Shown here: piece after piece, positions 1-8,683 of the stretch | How the letters are laid out: each line of letters opens with the position of its first letter | Position numbering within the stretch: the stretch's first letter is position 1 | NCBI GenBank assembly: GCA_049664225.1 | Contig: JBATEX010000145.1 | Span: 88,463 to 152,462 of the forward strand | Reading direction: 5' to 3' | Length of the DNA stretch: 64,000 nt | Source of the DNA: JAUVRX01 sp049664225 | GTDB lineage: Bacteria; Acidobacteriota; Thermoanaerobaculia; Multivoradales; JAHEKO01 | Notes under the pieces: generated by a model | Databases searched by the model: none | What the model was told of the DNA's origin: nothing | Seen by the model: only the letters and a program-made list of their open reading frames with translations | Translations under genes and position numbers: made by a program

Positions 1-1
1 T

Positions 2-2314
2 CAGCCTCGCGCAGAAGCGGCGATCGAATTTGGGATCGGTATCGAGTTCGAGGGCTACAACATCTTCGCCCTCGGCCCACCCGGCACGGGAAAGCACACC
101 GCCGTAATGCAGTACCTGGAAGGCAAGGCCGCATCCACGAAAGTACCACCCGATATTTGCTATGTGAACGACTTCGGTGAGCCCCACAAACCCAAGGTTC
201 TCGAACTCCCGGCCGGTCGCGGGAGCGAGCTTCAGAAAGCGATGCGAGAGCTGCTCGAGGAGGTCCGTACCGTCCTGGAGACAGCCCTCGAAAGCGAGGA
301 GTATCAGACACGCAAGCAGGTCCTCGAGCAACAGTTTGAAGAACGTCAGGGCAAGGAACTGTCGGCTCTGGGTGACAGGGCTAGCGAGAAGGGCCTGGCC
401 CTGGTCCGCACGCCCGTCGGTATCGTCTTCGCTCCGATGGGCGAGGAGGAAGTCCTGTCGCCCGAAGAGTTCCAGAAGCTCCCAGACAAAGAGCAGAAGC
501 GACTCGAGAAGGAGATCGAGGGATTCAAGGAGGATCTTCAGAAGGTGCTGCGGCAGTTGCCGCGCTGGCAGCGCGAGGCCAGCGACAAACTCCGCAAGCT
601 CCACCTCGATGCCAGTCGCTTCGCCGTCAAACCGCTCTTCGACGAGCTGCGCGAGCAGTTCGAGGGGTTGACGGAAGTCGAGGCGTTTCTGGACGCGGCT
701 GAGAACGACTTCGCCGAGAACGCCAGCCGCATGGGAGCTCGTGGTGAGAAGGCGACCTCAATTGCGATGGACGCCATCTCTGGAGACGACGGTTCCGAGA
801 AACCCAGCCTACGACGGTACCGGGTCAACCTCCTCGTGGACCACCGAAAGTCCACCGGTGCGCCGGTAATCTACGAGGACAATCCGACATATCAGAATCT
901 CGTTGGACGGGTCGAGCACATTCCGCAAATGGGCGCTGTGGTGACGGATTTCAACTTGATCAAGGCCGGAGCTTTGCACCGCGCCAACGGCGGGTACCTC
1001 TTGGTCGACGCCCTCAAGGTGTTGCAACAGCCCTTCGCCTACGAGGGACTCAAAAGAGCTCTTCAATCGAGGAAGCTCAAGATCGAATCCCTGGGCGAAG
1101 CGATGAGTCTGATGAGCACCTACTCACTCGAGCCGGAGCCGATCGACAGCTCGGTCAAAGTTGTCCTCCTCGGAAGCCCGATGGTCTACTATCTCCTGCC
1201 GACGTTGGATCCGGAATTCGGTGAGCTCTTCAAAGTCGCCGCCGACTTCGCCCGAGTCGTCGAATGGAGTGACGAGAACCAGGAGCTCTATGCCCGGCTC
1301 ATTGCCAAGTTGGTGCAAGAGGAGGCTCTCAAGCCCTTCGATCGGACCGCGGTGGCACGGATCATCGAGCACAGCGCCCGTTCGGTCGGCGACTCCCAGA
1401 GAATGTCGCTTCTCATGAGCCGCATGCTGGATCTCATGCGTGAGGCGGACTACTGGGCTGGAAACGGCGAGAGCGGCTCGGTCGGCGCCGAAGATGTCCA
1501 GCGCGCTATCGACAACTGGATCTTCCGCAGCGATCGTCTGCGCGAGAGAACACAGGAGGAGATCGACAGAGGCACCATGTTGCTGGACACCGAGGGTGAG
1601 CAAGTTGGCCAGGTGAACGGTCTATCGGTGGTTCAGATGGGTGATTTCGCCTTCGGCCGGCCCAGTCGAATTACCGCTCGTGTTCGACTCGGCAAGGGAG
1701 ATGTGGTGGACATCGAGCGCGAAGTCGAGCTCTCCGGGCCCTTCCACTCCAAGGGCGTGCTGATCCTCTCCGGATTCCTCGGAGCCCGGTACGCCCTGCG
1801 CAGTCCGCTCTCACTTTCCGCGAGTCTCGTCTTCGAGCAGTCCTACAGTGGTATCGACGGGGACAGCGCCTCTTCGGCCGAGCTCTTCGCCCTGCTCTCG
1901 GCCATCGCCGAGGCCCCTATCCGCCAGTCTCTTGCCGTTACAGGCTCGGTCAACCAGCTCGGGCAAATTCAGGCCATCGGCGGCGTCAACGACAAGATCG
2001 AGGGCTTCTTCGACGTCTGTACCCGCCGCGGCCTGACCGGTGACCAGGGAGTGCTGATTCCAGCCTCCAACACCCAGCACTTGATGCTGCGCCAGGATGT
2101 GGTCGAGGCAGTTGCAGCCGGCAAGTTCCACGTCTATCCTGTGGAGACTGTGGATCAGGGCATCGAGTTGTTGACCGGCCTGAAAGCCGGCGAACTCGGA
2201 GAGGACGACTCCTATCCGGAAGGTAGCCTGAATCGCAGAGTAGCCGACCGCCTGGAGCGATTCTCATCCGACGCCAAAGCCTTCTCCACTCCCCCGGTGG
2301 AGGCCCGACCCTAG
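2..2314 (+). CDS. Lon-like ATP-dependent protease, 5' truncated
   Basis: This is an AAA+ serine protease of the Lon family (S16), of the type with an N-terminal AAA_32 ATPase region; it unfolds and degrades cytoplasmic proteins. The frame is open from the first bases, so the true start lies outside the window and 770 residues are visible. A Walker A motif GPPGTGKH lies at visible residues 25-32. A charged, probably coiled-coil insertion rich in Glu/Lys follows at about 60-200. The protease domain is C-terminal: the nucleophile is Ser622 in DGDSAS and the general base is Lys665 in GGVNDK, 43 residues apart as in E. coli Lon (Ser679/Lys722). It is convergent with ggt across a short repeat-bearing spacer. 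The family assignment is firm; the substrate is unknown. Confidence 0.93.
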   Translation, partial: QPRAEAAIEFGIGIEFEGYNIFALGPPGTGKHTAVMQYLEGKAASTKVPPDICYVNDFGEPHKPKVLELPAGRGSELQKAMRELLEEVRTVLETALESEEYQTRKQVLEQQFEERQGKELSALGDRASEKGLALVRTPVGIVFAPMGEEEVLSPEEFQKLPDKEQKRLEKEIEGFKEDLQKVLRQLPRWQREASDKLRKLHLDASRFAVKPLFDELREQFEGLTEVEAFLDAAENDFAENASRMGARGEKATSIAMDAISGDDGSEKPSLRRYRVNLLVDHRKSTGAPVIYEDNPTYQNLVGRVEHIPQMGAVVTDFNLIKAGALHRANGGYLLVDALKVLQQPFAYEGLKRALQSRKLKIESLGEAMSLMSTYSLEPEPIDSSVKVVLLGSPMVYYLLPTLDPEFGELFKVAADFARVVEWSDENQELYARLIAKLVQEEALKPFDRTAVARIIEHSARSVGDSQRMSLLMSRMLDLMREADYWAGNGESGSVGAEDVQRAIDNWIFRSDRLRERTQEEIDRGTMLLDTEGEQVGQVNGLSVVQMGDFAFGRPSRITARVRLGKGDVVDIEREVELSGPFHSKGVLILSGFLGARYALRSPLSLSASLVFEQSYSGIDGDSASSAELFALLSAIAEAPIRQSLAVTGSVNQLGQIQAIGGVNDKIEGFFDVCTRRGLTGDQGVLIPASNTQHLMLRQDVVEAVAAGKFHVYPVETVDQGIELLTGLKAGELGEDDSYPEGSLNRRVADRLERFSSDAKAFSTPPVEARP

Positions 2315-2394
2315 CAACTCCAATAGACCGACAGTGTCATGTCCGATTCGAGGTCTGTGCTCCGTACCGGGACATCAGGGTTGGGCACGCCGCG

Positions 2395-2440
2395 CCAGGG
2401 GGGCTGGCAGTGGCAGGGAGGAAAGCCCTCTGGGACCCCC
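2395..2440. repeat. Dispersed hairpin repeat, copy A
   Basis: This 46-nt segment starts with CCAGGGGGG and ends near CCCTCTGG, so its ends pair as an 8-bp stem with one G-T wobble. The interior reads CTGGCAGTGG then GGGAGGAAAGCC. It matches a 45-nt segment at 50861-50905 almost base for base. It lies between the convergent lon-like and ggt genes, where it could also act as a bidirectional transcription stop, although there is no U-run. Confidence 0.7.
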
Positions 2441-2481
2441 TACCGAACCCGGGACCGTCGTCCTGGTCGTCAGCTGAAGAG

Positions 2482-4179
2482 TCAGAATCCGGCCGCCTGG
2501 CCGTCCTTGCGGGACTCGGAGGCACCGTAAAGGACGTCCTGGTCGGCATCGAAGAGAATGGCCTGATACCCGCCGTAGGGTCCAATGTCCCATCCCACGG
2601 AGTGTCCGCGTCCCATCAGGTCGCGAATCGTCTCGTAGGGAAAGCCGCTCTCCAGAACGACAGTTCCGCCGTCAAGCATCGTTTCGCCGGTCGGCTGGGA
2701 AGAGCCCTGATGCAGGATCCTCGGGGCGTCTCCCGCCTCCTGCAGGTTCATTCCAAAATCGACCATGTTGATGATGATCTGGGCGTGAGCCTGAGGTTGC
2801 GTCGCACCTCCCATCACGCCGAAGCTCATATAGGGCTTCCCATCTTTCGTGACGAAGGCCGGGATGATCGTATGAAAGGGCCGCTTGTGGGGCTCATAGG
2901 TGTTGAACTGCCCCTCCTCGAGCGTAAACAGCTCCCCGCGATCTTGAAGAATGAACCCCAGGCCGTCCGGCGAGAGGCCGGTGCCCATGCCCCGGTAGTT
3001 CGACTGGATCAGGGAGACCATGTTGCGGTCCGCGTCGGCGACTGTCAGGTAGATGGTATCGCCCTCCTCGAGGGCCGGGTTACCCGCTTCGTAGGCGTCT
3101 GCGGCTCGCTGCAAGTCGATGAGCTGCCTTCGTCGAGACGCATACTCCTTCGAGATCAGCTCTCTGACCGGGATGTCGTTGAAGTCGGGATCCGCGTACC
3201 AGCGGGCCCTGTCCTCGAACACGAGCTTCTTGGCCTCGACGAAGAGATGGACGTAGTCGGCACTGCCGAATCCCATGACCGACAGGTCGTAGTGTTCGAG
3301 AATATTGAGGATCTGTAGCGCGGCGATGCCCTGACCATTGGGGGGTAGCTCCCAGACTTCATAGCCCCGATAGTCGGTCGAGACCGGCTCCACCCAGGTC
3401 GAGGAGTGCTCTGCCAGATCCCTGTAGGAAAGGAAGCCGCCCTCCCGCTTCATGAAGGCATCGATAGTACGAGCGATGTCGCCTTTGTAGAAGACATCCC
3501 TACCTCCGTCGGCGATCTTCTGGAGCGTCGCAGCCAGAGCCGGATTGCGGAAGATCTCTCCCTTCAATGGCGCCTCTCCTCCCGGCATGAAGACGTCTCG
3601 GAAACCGGCCCACACTTCGAGCGTCGGAACACTTCGCTGCCAGTAGTACGCAATCAACTCGCTGACCGGAAATCCCTCCTTGGCATACCGGATCGCCGGT
3701 GCCAGGACCTGCTTCATGGGCAGCTTGCCGAATCGCTCGTGCAACTCGAACCAGCCGTCGACCGCTCCGGGTACGGTAACCGGCAGGGGACCGTGGCTGG
3801 GTATCGACTCCAGACCCTGCTGCTGGAACCACTCCAATGTGAGCGAAAAGGGGGAGCGCCCACTGGCATTCAGGCCATATAGCTTTCGGCTCTCGGCATC
3901 CCAGACGATGGCGAAGAGGTCACCGCCGATCCCGTTACCGGTGGGCTCCACGAGCCCCAGCATGGCATTGGCGGCAATGGCAGCATCGACCGCGTTGCCT
4001 CCCTGTTTCAGGATATCGAGGGCTACCTGCGTGGCCAGCGGCTGACTGGTAGCCGCCATGGCGTGGCGGGCGATGACTTCAGATCGGGTCGCGAAGGCCT
4101 TGCCCGTGATCCGGTCGGCGGCGCTCAGGCTGAAAGCCGCCAAGGCGAGGCATCCCGTCAGTGTCATGAGTCGCTTCAT
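2482..4179 (-). CDS. ggt: Gamma-glutamyltransferase, exported
   Basis: Ntn hydrolase that cleaves gamma-glutamyl bonds of glutathione and related peptides, usually in the periplasm. With the ATG at 4179 the protein has 565 residues and a signal peptide of about 20 residues (MKRLMTLTGCLALAAF). GAGG lies nine bases upstream of this ATG; an in-frame ATG at 4188 has it too close. The precursor is cleaved autocatalytically before the nucleophilic Thr, here Thr375 in EEGDTIYLTVADADRN, which aligns with E. coli Thr391. Downstream lie NYRGMGTG and the conserved PRILHQGS and GGATQPQAHAQI segments. The length is normal for a full large-plus-small-subunit precursor. It lies 59 bp downstream of a CMD-family gene and is probably cotranscribed with it. 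Confidence 0.95.
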   Translation of the reverse strand: MKRLMTLTGCLALAAFSLSAADRITGKAFATRSEVIARHAMAATSQPLATQVALDILKQGGNAVDAAIAANAMLGLVEPTGNGIGGDLFAIVWDAESRKLYGLNASGRSPFSLTLEWFQQQGLESIPSHGPLPVTVPGAVDGWFELHERFGKLPMKQVLAPAIRYAKEGFPVSELIAYYWQRSVPTLEVWAGFRDVFMPGGEAPLKGEIFRNPALAATLQKIADGGRDVFYKGDIARTIDAFMKREGGFLSYRDLAEHSSTWVEPVSTDYRGYEVWELPPNGQGIAALQILNILEHYDLSVMGFGSADYVHLFVEAKKLVFEDRARWYADPDFNDIPVRELISKEYASRRRQLIDLQRAADAYEAGNPALEEGDTIYLTVADADRNMVSLIQSNYRGMGTGLSPDGLGFILQDRGELFTLEEGQFNTYEPHKRPFHTIIPAFVTKDGKPYMSFGVMGGATQPQAHAQIIINMVDFGMNLQEAGDAPRILHQGSSQPTGETMLDGGTVVLESGFPYETIRDLMGRGHSVGWDIGPYGGYQAILFDADQDVLYGASESRKDGQAAGF

Positions 4180-4238
4180 GAGATTCATCCTCAGGTGTCG
4201 ATTCGGGAAATGGAACTCGGGGCCGTCGGTCGACCCTA

Positions 4239-4613
4239 TCAAGGAGCCGATGCTCGGGTTCTGAGATTTCTCTCTGCCAGGAATTGATCCAGCGCGGCCA
4301 GGGCTTCGCAACCGTAGACCACGGCAGGACCGCCACCCATCATGACGGCCACGCCCACTGCCTCGAGGATCTCCTCTCGACTGGCACCAGACTCCAGGGC
4401 CTGCTTGACGTGATAGGCCACGCAGCCACTGCAGTTGATACTGAGGGCCATTCCCAAGGCGATCAATTCCTTGGTCTTGCGGTCCAGCGCTCCATCGGCA
4501 GTCGCTTGCTTGTGAAGGCCCTTGAAGGCCTGCATTGTACCGGGCAAACTGCCAGAAATCTCGGCTATGAGTGCCTGCAGCCTCTGGTAGTTCGCAGGAT
4601 GGTTGTCTTCCAT
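4239..4613 (-). CDS. Carboxymuconolactone decarboxylase / AhpD-like protein
   Basis: A 124-residue all-helical protein of the CMD/AhpD-like family. The motif NCSGCVAYH gives a redox CxxC pair at Cys61/Cys64, with His68 four residues on and Glu49 upstream. This is the AhpD-type thiol site, so a disulphide reductase or peroxide-related role is more likely than a lactone decarboxylase. The start at 4613 is supported by GGAG eight bases upstream. It precedes ggt by 59 bp on the same strand, and a thiol-redox protein beside a glutathione hydrolase is a sensible pairing, but functional linkage is inference. Confidence 0.88.
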   Translation of the reverse strand: MEDNHPANYQRLQALIAEISGSLPGTMQAFKGLHKQATADGALDRKTKELIALGMALSINCSGCVAYHVKQALESGASREEILEAVGVAVMMGGGPAVVYGCEALAALDQFLAERNLRTRASAP

Positions 4614-4722
4614 GCTCTTCTCTCCGCTGGCGTATAGAGACCCGACAAAGGAGCAGCCGACCGGGATCCATCCCGATCCAGACCATCGATGAGGCTCGAG
4701 CCTTCGTTGCTCGCCAGTCAGA

Positions 4723-4974
4723 CTAGCCGGTAGTTCGATCCAGCACCGACCGGGGGATCTTCCACCCCACGGGTTGGCCATCGCAGAAGACGTTGCCGTC
4801 GCTGTCTGCCTCGAACTCGACGTCGTCGTCGGACTCCCAATCCTCCGGAGACCGCAGGGCGTAGCCACCCTCGGTCCCGCAGACCAGGAACTCGCGCCCA
4901 TCCGGAGACTTCCAGGCGATGGCCTGAGTCTCCCGATCGAACGCATCGCGGTAGCGCACGTTGGAATCACCCAT
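4723..4974 (-). CDS. Small acidic hypothetical protein
   Basis: An 83-residue protein with no signal peptide or membrane segment. It is rich in Asp and Glu, with the cluster ESDDDVEFEADSD in its second half, and has two cysteines (LVCGTEGG and VFCDGQ). AAAGGAGG lies six bases before the ATG, one of the best ribosome-binding sites in the window, so the gene is very probably real. I do not recognise a family. It lies between the CMD gene and DUF445 with gaps over 100 bp on each side, so it may have its own promoter. Confidence 0.7.
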   Translation of the reverse strand: MGDSNVRYRDAFDRETQAIAWKSPDGREFLVCGTEGGYALRSPEDWESDDDVEFEADSDGNVFCDGQPVGWKIPRSVLDRTTG

Positions 4975-5105
4975 CGACGCCTCCTTTCGTTACGGACCGA
5001 CCGTGACACATGCGAGGCGGCCAGCCTCTGATCCAACCATAGGGGACACCCGCCACCGAGCAAACATACCAACAGGTAGATCGGGTACTACCCGCCGGGG
5101 TAGCT

Positions 5106-6341
5106 TCAGAATCCGGATGACAGACCACCGAAGACAAAGACCAGCTGCGCCAGGCCCGCCAGCAGGCCGAGCACCCCACCCATCAGAATGAGCTTCCACT
5201 CGTCTTCCTGAAAACAGGGTCGCAACAAGTCCTGGAACTCGTCCGGCGGCAGGTCCGCCATCCTCTCCTGCAACAGCTCGCCGAGGACTTCAGCCCGATC
5301 CTCATTGAAGCCCCAGTGCTTGAAAGACTCGATCGAAACCTCGACCGCCTTGTCTCCCGCAGCCTGACGGATGTCCACCAGCCGTGAGGAGCCAACCGTG
5401 AGCTGGGCAGCCGGCAGGAAGCTCCCCAGAGCCTCGTCTGAAATGGGCTCGATGTGCTTCTTGATGAGCGCTTCGACCTTGTCCGACTCAGGGCCTGTCA
5501 ACATCGCCTCGATGATCTGATGCAGGGTTACCACCTCACGCGTGACGAGATGGGTCCACACACCCGCCACCTCTCGTTGCCTCTTCAGAAAGAGGCCCTG
5601 AACCGTCCACGGCCCGATCTTCTTTGGATGCAAAGGGCGGAATATCAGGTTGATGGCAATCCAGTTCGTGGCATAGCCGACCAACCCTCCGAAGAACGGC
5701 AGCACCCACCAGCCCTTGTAGAAGATCCAGAAGGCCAATTGAGCGAGACCGAAGATGAAACCGAAGTAGAGACCGGATCGAATGATGAACTTGAACTCCT
5801 CTTCACCCGACTCGATGAACAGACGGTTGAGGAGAACCTTGTCCCCTTCGAGCAGGGTAACCAGCATGTGTTTGAAATCCACCAGATCCTCGATGTGCTC
5901 ACCTATCTCCTGCATCAGATCGTGCACCAGGGCGGGCATTTCATCGCGCACTCTGGAGTAGATACGGCTCTTGACCATCGATGGCAGGGAGCGCCACAGC
6001 GCCCCTTGTCCGCCATAGAACATGACTTCGTCAGTGTAGCCATCGAGACGGGGCTCGATCACCTCGGAAATGTGATCGGCCATCGCCTCGGGATCCATAT
6101 GGCGGAAGATCTCGCCCAGCGTCCCGAGACGAAACATGGTCGATTCCGCAAAGATCCCGGCCATCTTGCCTGCCTTCGACGGAATGATCCCCTGCCACCC
6201 CAGGTACGGACGGATGCCGCGGAACTCCAACGGCAGAAAGGTCAGCTTGATGGCCACCCAGTTGGTGGCCCAGCCGACGATTCCCGCCACGAACGGGATC
6301 GAGACGTGTTTCCAGAAATCGAGATCGCGCAAGAGTTCCAT
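5106..6341 (-). CDS. DUF445 family membrane protein
   Basis: A 411-residue integral membrane protein of the DUF445 (YheB/YjiN-like) family, function not established. Hydrophobic segments lie at about residues 12-36, 190-235 and 383-406. The first two carry the same signature (G-x-V-G-x-ATNW-x-AI-x-L-x-F-x-PL), so the protein contains an internal duplication. Long amphipathic helical stretches separate them. The start has GAGG eight bases upstream. It lies 30 bp downstream of the wax-ester/triacylglycerol synthase gene on the same strand and is probably cotranscribed, which hints at a lipid or envelope role, but this is inference. Confidence 0.88.
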   Translation of the reverse strand: MELLRDLDFWKHVSIPFVAGIVGWATNWVAIKLTFLPLEFRGIRPYLGWQGIIPSKAGKMAGIFAESTMFRLGTLGEIFRHMDPEAMADHISEVIEPRLDGYTDEVMFYGGQGALWRSLPSMVKSRIYSRVRDEMPALVHDLMQEIGEHIEDLVDFKHMLVTLLEGDKVLLNRLFIESGEEEFKFIIRSGLYFGFIFGLAQLAFWIFYKGWWVLPFFGGLVGYATNWIAINLIFRPLHPKKIGPWTVQGLFLKRQREVAGVWTHLVTREVVTLHQIIEAMLTGPESDKVEALIKKHIEPISDEALGSFLPAAQLTVGSSRLVDIRQAAGDKAVEVSIESFKHWGFNEDRAEVLGELLQERMADLPPDEFQDLLRPCFQEDEWKLILMGGVLGLLAGLAQLVFVFGGLSSGF

Positions 6342-6371
6342 GGAATCGACCTCGAACAGGTGTCGCCTGAG

Positions 6372-7772
6372 TCAGTCTCTCTCGGCGAGGTCCAGCATTG
6401 CCGAAAACTCCTCGTGGAATCCGGCTACGATGGTCTCGGGGTCGGCGACCAGCCCCTCGTCGGTGACGATGCCGACTCGCACGTTTCCCGCGTAGCTGCT
6501 GATGGCGATACCCATCCCCAATCTGCCCGATTGCGGCACCCAGAGGACGAAGTCCCGCATCGGCTTGCCCGTGAAGTACAGCGTTTCCCGTGGACCTGGG
6601 ACATTGGTAAGGACAGCCGTTCCCTTGGTGCCGAAGATCCTCACCACCAGTTTCTGAATGATCTTCGGCGAGGCGCCTAGGGCGCCCAGCACCTGAAGAA
6701 CCACCACAGGCTCGAAGGAGTGCTTCAGTCGACCCATGCGGCGGCGGAGCTCCGCCAGCCGCTCTCTGGGATCTTCGATGCCTACCGGCAGCGAGAGGAA
6801 GACAAGGCCGAACTGGTTGCCGAGCTGTGCCATTTTTTCCAACGGCCTCAAGCTCACCGGGACGATGGCTCGAAAGCTCAGCTGCTTCCTGACCTCCCCC
6901 TTGCTGACGAGATAGCGCCTCAGCCCACCGGCGACAGCATTCGTCAAAACGTCGTTCAGCGTGCCACCGATTGCCTCCCGCACCCTGCCGACTTCTTCTA
7001 GGGATACCGGGGCGGACCAGGCCGCTCTCTTCGCCACACCGAGGGTTCCCTTGAACAACGTGCGTGGATCAGAAGGCCGAACCGCCATTCGCCCGAAGGT
7101 AGGAACGAATACTCCACTCTTGACCCAATTGCTCAACGATGCGAGCTTCTCGGCCGGGCCCGTCAACAGCCGAGCCGCACCTGGCATCAGCTCTTGAATA
7201 TAGCCGCTGGCCTCCTTCTTGCCCGGGGGATTCTGGCCAAACAGGGCCCTGAGCGGGTTGGCGGATTCCGGCGCCTCCTGGGCTTCTACCTCTCCGGGCG
7301 GCATCAACTCCATCATTGAGAGAAGTACCAGCATGAGGACCATTCCATCCCCCATGCAGTGGTGGAGCCGCCAGAGGAGCGCCGAGCCTCCCCGGTGGTT
7401 CTGAATCAGATGGCACATCCACAAGGGTCTAGAGCGGTCGAGAGGGGAGCTCATCCAACTGCTTACCAGGTCTTGCAGGTCGGCATCGTCTCCTGGCGAC
7501 GGCAAGAACTCTTCGACCACATGGGCGTTGATATCGAAGCCCGGATCGAACTGCCATGAAAACCGCTGCTTTCCGGAAGGGACTACTCGCTGGCGGAAGC
7601 GTGGGATCGAGATCAATCGTTCTTCCAACGCACGTTTTACCGTTTTCAGGTCGAGAGGATCATCGAAGAAGAGTACACCGTTGATCATCATCAGGTTGGC
7701 AGGTTCATCCATCCGCAACCACGCGTGGTCCACTCCACTCATCTTCTCTGTGGCTACTTGGACTGGACTCAT
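6372..7772 (-). CDS. Wax ester synthase / diacylglycerol acyltransferase
   Basis: WS/DGAT-family enzyme that transfers acyl groups from acyl-CoA to a fatty alcohol or diacylglycerol to make storage wax esters or triacylglycerol. The start at 7772 (MSPVQVATEK) has GGAGG seven bases upstream and gives 466 residues, the usual size. The catalytic HHxxxDG motif is intact (HHCMGDG, residues 137-143). The N-terminal MSGVDHAWLRMDEP and C-terminal VLTNVPGPRE..LYF..G segments are typical of the family. No signal peptide is present, consistent with a cytoplasmic enzyme bound to the membrane surface. It is first gene of a likely two-gene unit with DUF445. Confidence 0.93.
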   Translation of the reverse strand: MSPVQVATEKMSGVDHAWLRMDEPANLMMINGVLFFDDPLDLKTVKRALEERLISIPRFRQRVVPSGKQRFSWQFDPGFDINAHVVEEFLPSPGDDADLQDLVSSWMSSPLDRSRPLWMCHLIQNHRGGSALLWRLHHCMGDGMVLMLVLLSMMELMPPGEVEAQEAPESANPLRALFGQNPPGKKEASGYIQELMPGAARLLTGPAEKLASLSNWVKSGVFVPTFGRMAVRPSDPRTLFKGTLGVAKRAAWSAPVSLEEVGRVREAIGGTLNDVLTNAVAGGLRRYLVSKGEVRKQLSFRAIVPVSLRPLEKMAQLGNQFGLVFLSLPVGIEDPRERLAELRRRMGRLKHSFEPVVVLQVLGALGASPKIIQKLVVRIFGTKGTAVLTNVPGPRETLYFTGKPMRDFVLWVPQSGRLGMGIAISSYAGNVRVGIVTDEGLVADPETIVAGFHEEFSAMLDLAERD

Positions 7773-7969
7773 GACTCGACCTCCATCAAGACTGGAGAGC
7801 TGGCTGGAAACTAGTTTAGCGAAAAGCCAGCCATTTCCGGCAGTCTTCTCTATCTCTCTCGCAGCGCAGGAATCCCAGACGTGCCGTGTTTCATGTACAG
7901 GCGCCAGATCAAGAGCCAGGTTCGAAAACCAATGAACGAAACCCGAAACATAGAATAGGAGACCAAGAT

Positions 7970-8482
7970 ATGCGATACAGAACACTGACTATCACTCTCA
8001 TCGGTCTGATGATCCTACCCGTGGCGCTATGCGCTCAGCCGCCAGGTGCCGAGGGCTTTCATGGCCCCGAAGAGGAGCGCTTCCCCGGTGGCGAACGGCG
8101 CCTCGAAATTGCGGCCGACTACCTCGAGCTGACCGATGGACAGCTGGTCGAGTGGGAAGGCATCCTCGACAGCCACCGGGAGACGACGCGAAAAGAGTGG
8201 CAGGATCTCGCCGAGCTCAGGCAGCAATTTCGGGACCTGGCGGAGACCGAGAATCCGGACCTCGCCGAGCTGGGAAGTCTCGCCTTGACCATGCATCGAC
8301 ACACCGAGGTTATGCATCGTGGTCGGTCGGACCTGGACAACCAACTGGCATCGACTCTCACACCCGACCAGGCCGAGAAGTTCGAAGCTCTCAAAACCGC
8401 ACGAGAGACCGTTCGCCCTCGAGGCAACCGGGGACGCCCACATCGTCGAGCGAAGCCCGACTCGGGTGGCGGAGGCAACTGA
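7970..8482 (+). CDS. Periplasmic Spy/CpxP-like protein
   Basis: A 170-residue exported protein with a signal peptide (cleavage near VALCAQ, about residue 22) and a mainly helical, charged mature region. Two LTxxQ-type motifs are visible (LELTDGQ and LTPDQAEKF), the hallmark of the Spy/CpxP family of periplasmic chaperone or stress-sensing proteins. The tail is basic and Gly-rich. The ATG at 7970 has AGGAGA seven bases upstream. It is transcribed divergently from the wax-ester synthase with a 197-bp intergenic region. Binding of metals or unfolded proteins is known for relatives but not shown here. Confidence 0.75.
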   Translation: MRYRTLTITLIGLMILPVALCAQPPGAEGFHGPEEERFPGGERRLEIAADYLELTDGQLVEWEGILDSHRETTRKEWQDLAELRQQFRDLAETENPDLAELGSLALTMHRHTEVMHRGRSDLDNQLASTLTPDQAEKFEALKTARETVRPRGNRGRPHRRAKPDSGGGGN

Positions 8483-8532
8483 GAATCGCCCAGGCGGGCT
8501 CTCCCTCCCCCGCCGGCAAAGTGGCGGCCAGA

Positions 8533-8563
8533 GCGGGTCCTCCATCGAGCATGGAGGGCCCGC
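8533..8563 (+). terminator. Strong hairpin after the Spy-like gene
   Basis: GCGGGTCCTCCAT and ATGGAGGGCCCGC form a 13-bp stem with one G-T wobble around the loop CGAGC. There is no clear T-tract after it, so it may be a Rho-dependent or pause hairpin rather than a classic intrinsic terminator. Confidence 0.5.
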
Positions 8564-8683
8564 CCCTGCATCGATATCATCCCGTCGTCTTCTGCGGGCT
8601 TTGCACAGCTCGACCTCAACCGTTACTATTTCAACTGCAGACACCGCCCTCGGTATGTCTGCCTACGGGACCCCGGAATTTCC

